Source: an uncultured Collinsella sp.
GTDB taxonomy: Bacteria > Actinomycetota > Coriobacteriia > Coriobacteriales > Coriobacteriaceae
Direction: 5' to 3'
Assembly (NCBI GenBank): GCA_900552735.1
Contig: USBA01000027.1
Location: 1-14,299 of the forward strand
DNA: 14,299 nucleotides
A program made the translations under genes and the position numbers. Positions 1-6,909 of the stretch are shown one piece after another. The notes below the pieces were generated by a model. It ran no database searches and was not told the origin of the DNA. It saw nothing but the letters and a program-made list of their open reading frames with translations. The number at the start of each line of letters is the position of its first letter. Positions within the stretch are counted from its first letter, which is position 1.

Positions 1-144
1 ATGCTCGATCCCGAGTACGCCGAGCTCAAGGAGCTCATCGGCCTGGACAAGACGAGCTCCGTGCTCTGCTTCTCCACGGAAGGTGACACGGACCCCGACC
101 AGTATCGCCGCATTGTCTGGGAAGGCGAATATCCCACTTGCTAA
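1..144 (+). CDS. dpaL: Diaminopropionate ammonia-lyase (YgeX/DpaL), C-terminal end only
   Basis: The frame is open from base 1 and ends at TAA 142-144, giving the last 47 residues of a protein that begins outside the window. The ATG at base 1 is probably an internal methionine. The tail contains STEGDTDP followed by YRRIVWEG, which matches the C-terminus of 2,3-diaminopropionate ammonia-lyase (YgeX in E. coli). This is a PLP-dependent fold-type II enzyme that converts diaminopropionate to pyruvate and two ammonia. The PLP lysine and catalytic core are upstream and cannot be checked. It lies 74 bases before ygeY on the same strand, the ygeX-ygeY adjacency also found in E. coli, which supports the call. 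In this pathway it would perform a late ammonia-releasing step that yields pyruvate (inference). Confidence 0.85.
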   Translation: MLDPEYAELKELIGLDKTSSVLCFSTEGDTDPDQYRRIVWEGEYPTC

Positions 145-151
145 TCGTTGG

Positions 152-178
152 GGCGGAGTAAATAGGTATCGCTCCGCC
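152..178 (+). other. Small hairpin between dpaL and ygeY
   Basis: GGCGGAG (152-158) is the exact reverse complement of CTCCGCC (172-178), with a 13-base loop. No T-run follows, so it does not look like a standard intrinsic terminator. It may stabilise the dpaL 3' end or separate expression of dpaL and ygeY (inference). Confidence 0.4.
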
Positions 179-218
179 ACCTCACAGGTAGATTCCTTCG
201 TTTGAAAGGTTATGAATA

Positions 219-1604
219 ATGGCTAAAGAACTCGATTTCGACGCTATCAAGGCTGCTGCTGAGTCCCATCGTGCTGATATGACTCGCTTCCTGCGCGCCA
301 TGATCTCCCATCCCTCTGAGTCCTGCGAGGAGGGCGAGGTTGTCGCCTGCATCAAGGCCGAGATGGAGAGCCTTGGCTATGACGAGGTCAAGGTCGACGG
401 CCTGGGCAACGTCATGGGCTTCATGGGCGAGGGCGACAAGATCATCGCCATCGACTCTCATATCGACACCGTCGGCATCGGCAACATCGATAACTGGGAT
501 GCTGATCCCTATGAGGGTTACGAGACCGACGAGATCATCTATGGCCGCGGCGGCTCCGACCAGGAGGGTGGCATGGCTTCTGCTACCTACGCTGCCAAGA
601 TGATGAAGGACATGGGCCTCATCCCCGAGGGCTACAAGATCATGGTCGTCGGTACCGTCCAGGAAGAGGACTGCGACGGCATGTGCTGGCAGTACATCTA
701 CAACAAGGACGGCATTAAGCCCGAGTTCGTCATTTCCACCGAGCCCACCGACGGCGGCATCTATCGCGGTCACCGCGGCCGCATGGAGATCCGCGTCGAC
801 GTTCACGGCACCTCCTGCCACGGCTCCGCTCCCGACCGCGGCGACAATGCCATCTACAAGATGGCCGACATCATCGCCGACGTCCGCGCCCTCAACAACA
901 ACGGCTGCGACGAGTCGACCGACATCAAGGGCCTCGTCAAGATGCTCGACCCCAAGTACAACCCCGAGCACTTCGAGGACGCCCGCTTCCTGGGCCGCGG
1001 CACCTGCACCGTCAGCCAGATCTTCTACACCAGCCCCAGCCGTTGCGCTGTCGCTGACTCCTGTGCCATCTCCATCGACCGTCGCATGACCGCCGGTGAG
1101 ACCTGGGAGTCCTGCCTGGACGAGATCCGTAACCTGCCGGCCGCCAAGAAGTACGGCGACGACGTGAAGGTCTCCATGTACATGTACGACCGTCCGTCCT
1201 GGACCGGCGAGGTCTACGAGACCGAGGCTTACTTCCCCACGTGGATCAACAAGGAGACCGCTCCGCACGTCAAGGCCCTTGTCGACGCCCACAAGGCCAT
1301 GTTCGGTGACGAGCGCATCGGCTGCGAACCCAGCATGGACAAGCGCACCGGTCGCCCGCTGTGCGACAAGTGGACCTTCTCCACGAACTGCGTTTCCATC
1401 CAGGGCCGCTATGGCATCCCCTGCGTCGGCTTTGGCCCGGGTGCCGAGTCTCAGGCTCACGCTCCCAACGAGGTCACCTACAAGGACGACCTGGTCACCG
1501 CTGCCGCCATGTATGTGGCTGCCCTGAACCTCTACGATCCGAGCCAGGCCGATGGCGATGCCACCGTGTTCCGCGCCGGTCTGACCAACAACAAGATCGA
1601 CTAG
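219..1604 (+). CDS. ygeY: YgeY family M20 metallohydrolase (peptidase/deacetylase-like)
   Basis: A 461-residue cytoplasmic protein of the M20 (ArgE/DapE/carboxypeptidase G2) clan. The two-metal site is visible: H81-x-D83 in DSHIDTVG, bridging D114 in GGSDQEGG, the catalytic pair E149-E150 in VQEED, E175 in STEPTD, and H414 near the C-terminus in AHAPNE. H201 (CHGSAP) is the usual dimerisation-domain histidine. The family hydrolyses amide-type bonds; the exact YgeY substrate is not established here, and a ureido or acylated diaminopropionate-type intermediate of purine breakdown is inference. It is longer than E. coli YgeY (about 400 residues as I recall). The start is ATG 219 with GAAAGG at 204-209; an ATG at 212 is out of frame and stops after four codons. 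Phe is encoded by TTC in 11 of 12 cases, as in the ribosomal genes of this window, which suggests strong expression. Confidence 0.9.
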   Translation: MAKELDFDAIKAAAESHRADMTRFLRAMISHPSESCEEGEVVACIKAEMESLGYDEVKVDGLGNVMGFMGEGDKIIAIDSHIDTVGIGNIDNWDADPYEGYETDEIIYGRGGSDQEGGMASATYAAKMMKDMGLIPEGYKIMVVGTVQEEDCDGMCWQYIYNKDGIKPEFVISTEPTDGGIYRGHRGRMEIRVDVHGTSCHGSAPDRGDNAIYKMADIIADVRALNNNGCDESTDIKGLVKMLDPKYNPEHFEDARFLGRGTCTVSQIFYTSPSRCAVADSCAISIDRRMTAGETWESCLDEIRNLPAAKKYGDDVKVSMYMYDRPSWTGEVYETEAYFPTWINKETAPHVKALVDAHKAMFGDERIGCEPSMDKRTGRPLCDKWTFSTNCVSIQGRYGIPCVGFGPGAESQAHAPNEVTYKDDLVTAAAMYVAALNLYDPSQADGDATVFRAGLTNNKID

Positions 1605-1625
1605 TCCCATTCCTCGATCTTGTTG
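1589..1625 (+). terminator. 12-bp perfect inverted repeat across the ygeY stop codon
   Basis: CAACAAGATCGA (1589-1600) and TCGATCTTGTTG (1614-1625) are exact reverse complements separated by 13 bases that contain the ygeY stop TAG (1602-1604). The left arm encodes the last ygeY codons. No poly-T follows directly. It could be a 3'-end stabiliser or half of a Rho-dependent or processing site; the terminator label is tentative. Confidence 0.45.
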
Positions 1626-1626
1626 A

Positions 1627-1651
1627 GCCGGGGACAGTTTATGCCCCCGGC
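1627..1651 (+). terminator. Second GC-rich hairpin after ygeY
   Basis: GCCGGGG (1627-1633) pairs with CCCCGGC (1645-1651) around an 11-base loop. It starts one base after the hairpin across the ygeY stop, so the two are in tandem. No T-tract follows. Together they probably mark the end of the ygeY message or protect it from 3' exonucleases (inference). Confidence 0.45.
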
Positions 1652-1659
1652 GCCTCCTG

Positions 1660-1687
1660 TTGACTTGGGGCCCGCGGTCGTTATCTC
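1660..1687 (+). promoter_or_regulatory. Weak candidate promoter for ygeW
   Basis: TTGACT (1660-1665) is a good -35 match, with TATCTC (1682-1687) 16 bases downstream as a poor -10. The roughly 200-base gap before ygeW holds the two ygeY hairpins, then this motif, and otherwise nothing I can assign. The position fits a separate ygeW transcript, but the weak -10 makes this tentative. Confidence 0.25.
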
Positions 1688-1805
1688 CCATGCTTCCTCA
1701 ACGGTAGCGGGTCCTCGTCATAGTGCTCTGCATGTTCTAGCCACACGCGCATGCCGGAGCGCATCTACTCATTGCGATCGTTTCACCTTTAGAAAGGACA
1801 TTTAC

Positions 1806-3008
1806 ATGGACGCCAAGTTTACCGAGCTCGTCGAGCAGCTGAACGGCCTCGATTTTAAGGGTATGTACGGCAGCGACTTCCTGCACACCTGGGATAAGAC
1901 CACCGATGAGCTCAAGGCGCTCTACATCGTCGCCGACGCTCTGCGCGAGCTGCGCGAGAACAACGTTTCGTCCAAGATTTTCGACTCCGGCCTGGCCGTC
2001 TCGCTGTTCCGCGACAACTCCACCCGTACGCGCTTCTCCTTCTCTAAGGCTGCCAACCTGCTCGGCCTTGAGCTGCAGGACCTGGACGAGAAGAAGTCCC
2101 AGATCGCTCACGGCGAGACCGTCCGTGAGACCGCTACCATGATTTCCTTCATGGCCGACGTCATCGGCATCCGCGACGACATGTACATCGGTAAGGGCGA
2201 CGCCTACATGGCCGAGGTCTCCGAGTCTGTCCAGCAGGCTTACGAGGACGGCGTTCTGGATCATCGTCCCACGCTCATCTCCCTGCAGTCCGATTCCGAC
2301 CACCCCACGCAGTCCTCTGCCGACATGCTCTACCTTATCAACGAGTTTGGCGGTCTTGAGAACCTCAAGGGCAAGAAGGTTGCCGTCACCTGGGCCTATT
2401 CGCCCTCTTACGGCAAGCCGCTGTCCTGCCCGCAGTCGCTGATCAGCCTGCTGCCCCGCTTTGGCATGGACGTCACCCTGGCTCACCCCGAGGGCTACGA
2501 TCTCATGCCCGAGGTCGTCGAGCGCGCCAAGAGCTATGCCGCCGAGTCCGGCACCACCTTTAAGCAGGTCAACACCATGGCCGAGGCCTTCGAGGGCGCC
2601 GATATCGTGATCCCCAAGAGCTGGGCTCCGTTTGCCGCCATGGAGAAGCGTACCAACCTGTACGCCGAGGGCGACGACGCCGGCATCGCTGCGCTCGAGA
2701 AGGAGCTGCTCGCTCAGAACGCTACACATCAGGATTGGTGCTCCACGACCGAGCTCATGGAGAAGACTGCCAACGGCCAGGACACCATCTTTATGCACCC
2801 GCTGCCCGCCGACATCTCCGGTGTCTCTTGCGAGCACGGCGAGGTCAACGCCGACGTCTTCGACATGCACCGCGTGGGCATGTACAAGGAGGCCAGCTAC
2901 AAGCCGTACGCCATCGCAGCCATGATGTTCCTGCAGAAGGTTGCCGATCCCGCCGCTACCCTCAAGGCCCTCGACGAGCGCAACACCGCCCGTTGGTTCC
3001 AGGCCTAA
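1806..3008 (+). CDS. ygeW: YgeW family knotted carbamoyltransferase
   Basis: A 400-residue aspartate/ornithine carbamoyltransferase superfamily protein, close to E. coli YgeW (about 396 residues). The carbamoyl-phosphate loop STRT is at residues 72-75 in DNSTRTRFSF, the HPTQ motif at 166-169, and the HPLP motif at 331-334. YgeW proteins share the knotted fold of acetyl-/succinyl-ornithine transcarbamylases. The physiological acceptor is not settled. In the urate pathway it probably runs in the direction that makes carbamoyl phosphate from a ureido compound, allowing ATP recovery (inference). The chosen ATG 1806 has AGAAAGGA at 1791-1798. An in-frame upstream ATG at 1620 lies within the ygeY 3' hairpin region and would add 62 residues with no family counterpart. 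An intrinsic terminator follows 24 bases after the stop. Confidence 0.92.
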   Translation: MDAKFTELVEQLNGLDFKGMYGSDFLHTWDKTTDELKALYIVADALRELRENNVSSKIFDSGLAVSLFRDNSTRTRFSFSKAANLLGLELQDLDEKKSQIAHGETVRETATMISFMADVIGIRDDMYIGKGDAYMAEVSESVQQAYEDGVLDHRPTLISLQSDSDHPTQSSADMLYLINEFGGLENLKGKKVAVTWAYSPSYGKPLSCPQSLISLLPRFGMDVTLAHPEGYDLMPEVVERAKSYAAESGTTFKQVNTMAEAFEGADIVIPKSWAPFAAMEKRTNLYAEGDDAGIAALEKELLAQNATHQDWCSTTELMEKTANGQDTIFMHPLPADISGVSCEHGEVNADVFDMHRVGMYKEASYKPYAIAAMMFLQKVADPAATLKALDERNTARWFQA

Positions 3009-3031
3009 AGCCGCGCTGAGGTAAGCCATGT

Positions 3032-3070
3032 AAAGGGGGCGCTCTGCCAACCGGCGGGGTGCCCCTTTTT
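3032..3070 (+). terminator. Intrinsic terminator after ygeW
   Basis: AAAGGGG (3032-3038) pairs with CCCCTTT (3062-3068) and ends in TTTTT (3066-3070). A small GCC/GGC stem (3046-3048 with 3053-3055) can form inside the loop. This is the most standard terminator in the window and separates ygeW from mocA. Confidence 0.8.
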
Positions 3071-3158
3071 GCATCGTGGGCGTGCGGGATAAGCGCTTTC
3101 GATGTAGATGCCCCGCGACGCGAGTTATGGGTACGATGGTTTCAGGGGAGGTATCGCC

Positions 3159-3773
3159 ATGAAACTTGGTTGCGTCATTATGGCTTCGGGCGAGGGCAAG
3201 CGATTTGGCTCTAACAAGATGCTCGCCGATATCTATGGCGAGCCGCTGATTGCCCGGACCATCGATTCGGTTCCCCGGGGCTTTGACGTCGTGGTTTCGA
3301 CGCGTTGGCCCGAGGTCGCCCAGATTTGCGAGGACAAGCATTGTTCGTGCGTGCTGCACGATGGCGAGCTGCGCAGCGAAAGCGTCCGTGCGGGCCTTTC
3401 GTGGGGAGTCGAACGCAACTGGAAAGGTTGCCTCTTTTTGCCGGGCGACCAGCCGCTCGTGAGTTCGGATTCTTTTGAGGCTATGGTTCGTGCATTTGAC
3501 GAGCGTGGCCGCAAGCATCCGGTGCGTCTTGCGTGCAACGGGGAGCCTTCGAGCCCGGTGCTCTTTCCGGCGGAACTGTTCGATGCACTTATGTGTCTTG
3601 AGGGTAAGGACGGCGGCGGTTCGATCCTCAAGGACCGTACCGACGTGGTGCTGGTCGAGGCGCGTGCCTACGAGCTGTGGGACGTCGATACCGCCAAGGG
3701 ACAGCGACGCATAGCGGAGCATATCGCCGCCTGCTCGTATTTTGATCGCGTGGCCAACAGCATCAATCAATAA
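3159..3773 (+). CDS. mocA: Molybdenum cofactor cytidylyltransferase (MocA/YgfJ family)
   Basis: A 204-residue NTP-transferase (GT-A-like Rossmann) protein. The N-terminal nucleotide-binding signature is MASGEGKRFGSNK (residues 8-20), with a GDQP motif at 96-99 for the Mg-nucleotide site. This pattern is typical of MocA/YgfJ enzymes, which transfer CMP from CTP to molybdopterin-type cofactor to make the dinucleotide form used by xanthine dehydrogenase-family hydroxylases. ATG 3159 is chosen over an in-frame ATG at 3108 because GGGGAGG (3145-3151) is ideally placed and the family signature then sits near residue 8. I see no convincing promoter between the ygeW terminator and this gene; TACGAT at 3132-3137 is a weak -10 without a clear -35. 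Its stop overlaps the hyuA ribosome binding site. Codon use differs from ygeY: only 1 of 8 Phe codons is TTC. Confidence 0.85.
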   Translation: MKLGCVIMASGEGKRFGSNKMLADIYGEPLIARTIDSVPRGFDVVVSTRWPEVAQICEDKHCSCVLHDGELRSESVRAGLSWGVERNWKGCLFLPGDQPLVSSDSFEAMVRAFDERGRKHPVRLACNGEPSSPVLFPAELFDALMCLEGKDGGGSILKDRTDVVLVEARAYELWDVDTAKGQRRIAEHIAACSYFDRVANSINQ

Positions 3774-3782
3774 GGAGCAATT

Positions 3783-5150
3783 ATGATCATCATCAAAAAC
3801 GGCGCGCTCGTGACGCCCCAGGGGCTTCGCCGCGCTGATCTTGCCATGGATGGCGATAAGATCGTACGGATCGCCGCGGCGATTGAGCCGGCCGAGGGCG
3901 ATACCGTCGAGGATGCCGCGGGCTGCTGGGTGTTTCCCGGCTTTATCGACGGCCACACGCACATGCAGTGCTGGACTGGCATGGATTGGACGGCAGATAG
4001 CTTTGAGACCGGTACGCGTGCGGCTGCCTGCGGCGGTACGACGACCATTGTGGACTACGCGACGGCCGATCGCGGCGTGACCATGCCCGATGCCTTGGCC
4101 GAGTGGCATCGCCGCGCCGACGGAACCTGCACGGCCAACTACGCCTTTCATATGGCACTCGCCGAGTGGAATGAGCGCAACCGCGCCGACCTTTTAGCCA
4201 TGCGCGAGGCGGGCGTATCGTCGTTCAAGACCTACTTTGCCTATGACCACCTGCGCCTGGACGATGCCGAGACGCTCGAGGTGCTCGAGGAGCTCAAGCA
4301 TATTGGCGGCATACTGTGCGTGCATTGCGAGAACGGCACGCTGGTGAATGAGCTGCAGAAGCGCGTGTTTGAGCAGGGTATCCACGGGCCCGAGGGCCAT
4401 GCGCTCAGCCGTCCGGATGTGTGCGAGGCCGAGGCAGTGAGCCGTCTGCTATATCTGGCGCACCTGGCCGGGGACGTGCCGGTCAACGTGGTGCACCTTT
4501 CGACCAAGCTGGGGCTCGAGGCCATCCGTGCCGCCAAGGCGCGCGGGCAGAAGAATATCTATGTCGAGACCTGCCCTCAGTATCTGATGCTCGACGATAC
4601 TTGCTACTTGGAGCAGGGCGAGGACGGCTTTGCGGGCGCCAAATATGTGATGAGCCCGCCGCTGCGCCATGCCGGCGACCGTGCGGCCCTGCGCGAGGCG
4701 CTTGTGGCCGGCGAGATCGATACGATTGCGACCGACCACTGCAGCTTTAACCTGCACGGGCAAAAGGACCGCGGGCGCGACGACTTCCGCGCGATTCCCA
4801 ACGGCGGACCCGGTGTGGAGCATCGTCCCGTCGCGATCGCTACGAGCTTTGAGGGACAGCTGGGCCCCGAGGACCTCTGCCGCCTGATGAGCGAGAACCC
4901 GGCGCGCGTCTTTGGCATGTATCCGCGCAAGGGCTGTCTTGCCGAGGGTGCCGATGCCGACGTGTGCGTGTGGGATCCCAAGGCGCGCTGGACCATTCGC
5001 GCGGCGACGCAGCATCAGGCTGTGGACTACACGCCGCTCGAGGGCTTTGAGGCACATGGCCGCGCCAAGGCCGTGTTTGTGAACGGCGTGCTGGCGGCAC
5101 GCGACGGCGAGCCCACCGGAGCCCAACCCGGTCGTTACGTGCCCCGCTAA
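3783..5150 (+). CDS. hyuA: D-hydantoinase/dihydropyrimidinase family amidohydrolase (HyuA/YgeZ)
   Basis: A 455-residue cytoplasmic amidohydrolase with a complete dinuclear site: H58-x-H60 in DGHTHM, carbamylated-lysine candidate K149 in SFKTYFAY, H181 in VHCENG, H238 in VVHLS and D318 in ATDHCSF. The small beta-sandwich domain is split between both ends, as usual, and the length equals the family norm (about 460). Dihydropyrimidinase-type enzymes open or close cyclic ureides; in the urate gene set this one probably acts on a ring-opening intermediate, though its substrate is unknown. The ribosome binding site AAGGAG (3772-3777) overlaps the mocA stop TAA, and ATG 3783 lies 9 bases after that stop, so the two are translationally coupled. 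It is convergent with yqeC. TTC is used for only 2 of 14 Phe. Confidence 0.88.
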   Translation: MIIIKNGALVTPQGLRRADLAMDGDKIVRIAAAIEPAEGDTVEDAAGCWVFPGFIDGHTHMQCWTGMDWTADSFETGTRAAACGGTTTIVDYATADRGVTMPDALAEWHRRADGTCTANYAFHMALAEWNERNRADLLAMREAGVSSFKTYFAYDHLRLDDAETLEVLEELKHIGGILCVHCENGTLVNELQKRVFEQGIHGPEGHALSRPDVCEAEAVSRLLYLAHLAGDVPVNVVHLSTKLGLEAIRAAKARGQKNIYVETCPQYLMLDDTCYLEQGEDGFAGAKYVMSPPLRHAGDRAALREALVAGEIDTIATDHCSFNLHGQKDRGRDDFRAIPNGGPGVEHRPVAIATSFEGQLGPEDLCRLMSENPARVFGMYPRKGCLAEGADADVCVWDPKARWTIRAATQHQAVDYTPLEGFEAHGRAKAVFVNGVLAARDGEPTGAQPGRYVPR

Positions 5151-5152
5151 CG

Positions 5153-5174
5153 GGGGGGGTGCCGGACCCCCTCC
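5153..5174 (+). terminator. G/C-run hairpin just after hyuA
   Basis: A run of eight G (5152-5159) plus T faces ACCCCCTCC (5166-5174); GGGGGT (5155-5160) pairs perfectly with ACCCCC (5166-5171) around a 5-base loop. It starts just after the hyuA stop and directly precedes the first 67-bp palindrome, so the two could act as a tandem terminator between convergent genes. It has no T-tract. Confidence 0.4.
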
Positions 5175-5176
5175 GC

Positions 5177-5243
5177 AGTTGCGGTGAAATAGTGCCTGTT
5201 TAGCCGCTAAATAGGCCGTTTCAGGAACTATTTCACCGCAACT
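5177..5243. repeat. 67-bp palindromic intergenic repeat, copy 1
   Basis: AGTTGCGGTGAAATAGT (5177-5193) is an exact inverted repeat of 5227-5243, a perfect 17-bp stem. After one mismatch the pairing continues with CCTG (5195-5198) and CAGG (5222-5225), and the centre can fold into a small TTTAG/CTAAA hairpin. The same 67-bp length and the same arm tips recur at 7971-8037 and 9482-9548. It sits between convergent hyuA and yqeC, where a two-way terminator would fit. No transposase or clear target duplication is seen. Confidence 0.9.
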
Positions 5244-5268
5244 TATAAGTCTGCTGGGGCAGCGCCGG

Positions 5269-6003
5269 CTACTTGAGGCTGCTAGCGACGACGGAGCGGC
5301 CGAGGGCTGTCTCGAAGCAATCTGCCATCGTTGGGTCGGCAAGCGTGTCGACTTGGTTGAGCATGATGCGGGCATTGCTGAGGTTCAGCATCCGCAGCTC
5401 GGCATTGAGCACCTGGGCGACGCGCTCGGGCGTGGCGATGTCGGTGAGCTCGCAGCCGCAACGCTCGCAAAAGAGCTCGGGGCGGTGGACGGCTTCGTTG
5501 ATGGGCTTGCCGAGCCCCAAGGCGCCGACGATCCAGACAAGGTTTGCCGTGGCGGCGGGAATTACCGGCTCCCAGGCGGCATGCGCTTTGAGCGGGAGTC
5601 GCTTGCTGCCATCTGCCTCGGCCAACACATAGTCAAAGCGCTGCGCCAGCTCGTTGAGCGGCTCGGCGGGGGCGGAGAGCTTGCCTGTCTCCGGGTCCAA
5701 AACACCCGCCTGGCAGATACTTCCGCGGTTCATGCCCGCGCATGCCTCGCAGGTGCAGCCGGGAACATGCAGGGTCCCCGGCTTCCAAGGCGCGGCGTCC
5801 AGGCGTCGGCTCGACCCGTCCCATGGCACGCCGGCGACGGGAAACATGTGCGTGGTGGTACAGAGGAGCACGCGGCCGCCAGCGCGCATAAGCTCAAGGC
5901 CCAGCGTCTTCAGCAATGTCGACTTGCCGCCACTGCCGATAATTGCGGTAATGCCCGGCTCGATCTTGAGCGCGGAGGCAAGATTGCCGCTAACCGTTTC
6001 CAT
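5269..6003 (-). CDS. yqeC: YqeC family selenium-dependent hydroxylase accessory protein, P-loop type
   Basis: A 244-residue protein on the reverse strand, start codon at 6001-6003. A Walker A-like loop GSGGKST is at residues 23-29, the family hallmark EADGS at 129-133 followed by LPLKAH and EPVIP, VHRPEL at 172-177, and a G-protein-like NQVD at 216-219. YqeC is a marker gene of the selenium-dependent molybdenum hydroxylase trait; its biochemical activity is unknown, and nucleotide-dependent cofactor handling is inference. Two cysteine groups stand out: C83, C85, C88 (CTCEAC) and C179, C182, C184 (CERCGC), possible metal or selenium ligands. A GGTGG ribosome binding site precedes the start. 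It is the only reverse-strand gene here, divergent from yqeB and convergent with hyuA. Confidence 0.85.
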   Translation of the reverse strand: METVSGNLASALKIEPGITAIIGSGGKSTLLKTLGLELMRAGGRVLLCTTTHMFPVAGVPWDGSSRRLDAAPWKPGTLHVPGCTCEACAGMNRGSICQAGVLDPETGKLSAPAEPLNELAQRFDYVLAEADGSKRLPLKAHAAWEPVIPAATANLVWIVGALGLGKPINEAVHRPELFCERCGCELTDIATPERVAQVLNAELRMLNLSNARIMLNQVDTLADPTMADCFETALGRSVVASSLK

Positions 6004-6016
6004 CTGTTCACCACCG

Positions 6017-6022
6017 TATAAT
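6017..6022 (+). promoter_or_regulatory. Consensus -10 (TATAAT) in the yqeC/yqeB divergent gap
   Basis: TATAAT at 6017-6022 is a perfect -10 for yqeB; about 17 bases upstream (5994-5999, CCGTTT) the -35 is weak. On the opposite strand the same A/T-rich stretch gives two TATTAT motifs (6018-6023 and 6029-6034) that could serve yqeC. The 102-base gap 6004-6105 is A/T-rich only here. A weak -35 would fit activator-dependent expression (inference). Confidence 0.5.
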
Positions 6023-6043
6023 ACTGTGATAATAAATAATCAT

Positions 6044-6073
6044 CAGAGTAGCGGTCGAACCGCTTTTGCTCTG
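6044..6073 (+). promoter_or_regulatory. Palindrome/hairpin in the yqeB leader
   Basis: AGCGGT (6050-6055) and ACCGCT (6059-6064) form a perfect 6-bp inverted repeat around CGA, followed by TTT. Outside it, CAGAG (6044-6048) pairs with CTCTG (6069-6073). The element lies about 20 bases after the TATAAT motif, within the predicted 5' leader of yqeB. It could be a repressor operator in the divergent control region or an RNA hairpin that gates yqeB. The sequence does not decide between these. Confidence 0.45.
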
Positions 6074-6105
6074 CTCAAACCGTAGCACAGGGAGGTGCCC
6101 CGGGA

Positions 6106-6900
6106 ATGCTCGTTTATATTCGCGGTGCCGGCGATATCGCCACGGGCGTCGCCGCTCGCTTGGTACGCGCCGGCGTGTCGGTCGTTATGGCCGATATCGC
6201 GGTTCCCACGTGCATCCGCCGCACAATCAGTTTTTGCGAGGCCATTCGCCTGGGCGAGGTCGAGGTCGAAGGCATTCGCGCTCGCTTGGCACAGACGCCG
6301 GCTGAGGCGCTTGCGATTACCGAGGCTGGAGACGTCGCCGTTGTGGTGGACCCCCAGGCCAAGATGCTCGGCGAGCTGAAACCCGCGGCTGTGGTCGACG
6401 CGATTTTGGCCAAGCGCAACCTGGGCACCACGCGCGACATGGCGCCTGCCGTCATCGCCGTGGGGCCGGGCTTTACCGCGCCGGTCGATTGCGACGCCGT
6501 GGTCGAGACCATGCGCGGGCATTTTCTCGGCCGTGTCATTACCCAAGGTTCGCCCCAGCTCAATACGGGCGTGCCGGGTGTCATCGCCGGCTATGGCAAG
6601 GAGCGCGTTATCCACAGCCCCGCCGCCGGCGTGTTTCGGTCCGACCGCGCAATCGGCGACATCGTGAGCGCCGGAGACGTGATTGGCTACGCGGGCGATA
6701 CTCCCATGGTCACGCAGATTGACGGCTGCTTGCGCGGTCTTTTGGCCGACGGCGTTCAGGTGACCGAGGGCTTTAAATGTGCCGACGTCGATCCGCGCGG
6801 CGATGCCAGCTATATCAACTACATTTCGGACAAGGCGACGTCGGTCGGCGGCGGCGTGCTCGAGGCGCTCGCCATGCTCACCGGTGTATTCCAGGGATAG
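6106..6900 (+). CDS. yqeB: YqeB/EF2563 family selenium-dependent molybdenum hydroxylase maturation protein
   Basis: A 264-residue protein with an N-terminal Rossmann-like nucleotide motif GAGDIATG (7-14), GPGFTAP (120-126), RGHFLGRVI (137-145), DVDPRGD (227-233) and the C-terminal stretch GGGVLEAL (248-255). These are features of the EF2563-type YqeB family, a diagnostic gene of the selenium-dependent molybdenum hydroxylase trait. Residues 165-225 read like a barrel-sandwich (biotinyl/lipoyl-like) segment with alternating Gly turns such as GDIVSAGDVIG (inference). Start ATG 6106 follows AGGGAGGT at 6089-6096. The xdhC-like gene starts 9 bases after its stop, so they form an operon. The molecular function is not known; delivery or modification of the selenium-containing cofactor is the working view. 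Confidence 0.85.
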   Translation: MLVYIRGAGDIATGVAARLVRAGVSVVMADIAVPTCIRRTISFCEAIRLGEVEVEGIRARLAQTPAEALAITEAGDVAVVVDPQAKMLGELKPAAVVDAILAKRNLGTTRDMAPAVIAVGPGFTAPVDCDAVVETMRGHFLGRVITQGSPQLNTGVPGVIAGYGKERVIHSPAAGVFRSDRAIGDIVSAGDVIGYAGDTPMVTQIDGCLRGLLADGVQVTEGFKCADVDPRGDASYINYISDKATSVGGGVLEALAMLTGVFQG

Positions 6901-6909
6901 GAAATTGCA

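Noticed and set aside
210..1691. 493-codon reverse-strand open frame opposite ygeY
   Set aside because: Shadow of a high-GC gene with strong codon bias; low-complexity Val/Gly/Asp/Leu-rich product, no family motif, and ygeY on the other strand has all M20 metal ligands.
1620..1805. Upstream in-frame start for ygeW
   Set aside because: Would translate through a GC hairpin with no ribosome binding site and add 62 residues unlike the family; ATG 1806 has AGAAAGGA.
1737..4151. 804-codon reverse-strand open frame across ygeW, mocA and hyuA
   Set aside because: It crosses three well-supported genes and a clear terminator, and its product shows no recognisable domain; an artefact of codon bias in high-GC DNA.
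5241..5250. ACTTATAAGT 10-bp palindrome at the right edge of repeat copy 1
   Set aside because: Short, partly within the repeat arm, and not repeated at the other copies; probably chance.
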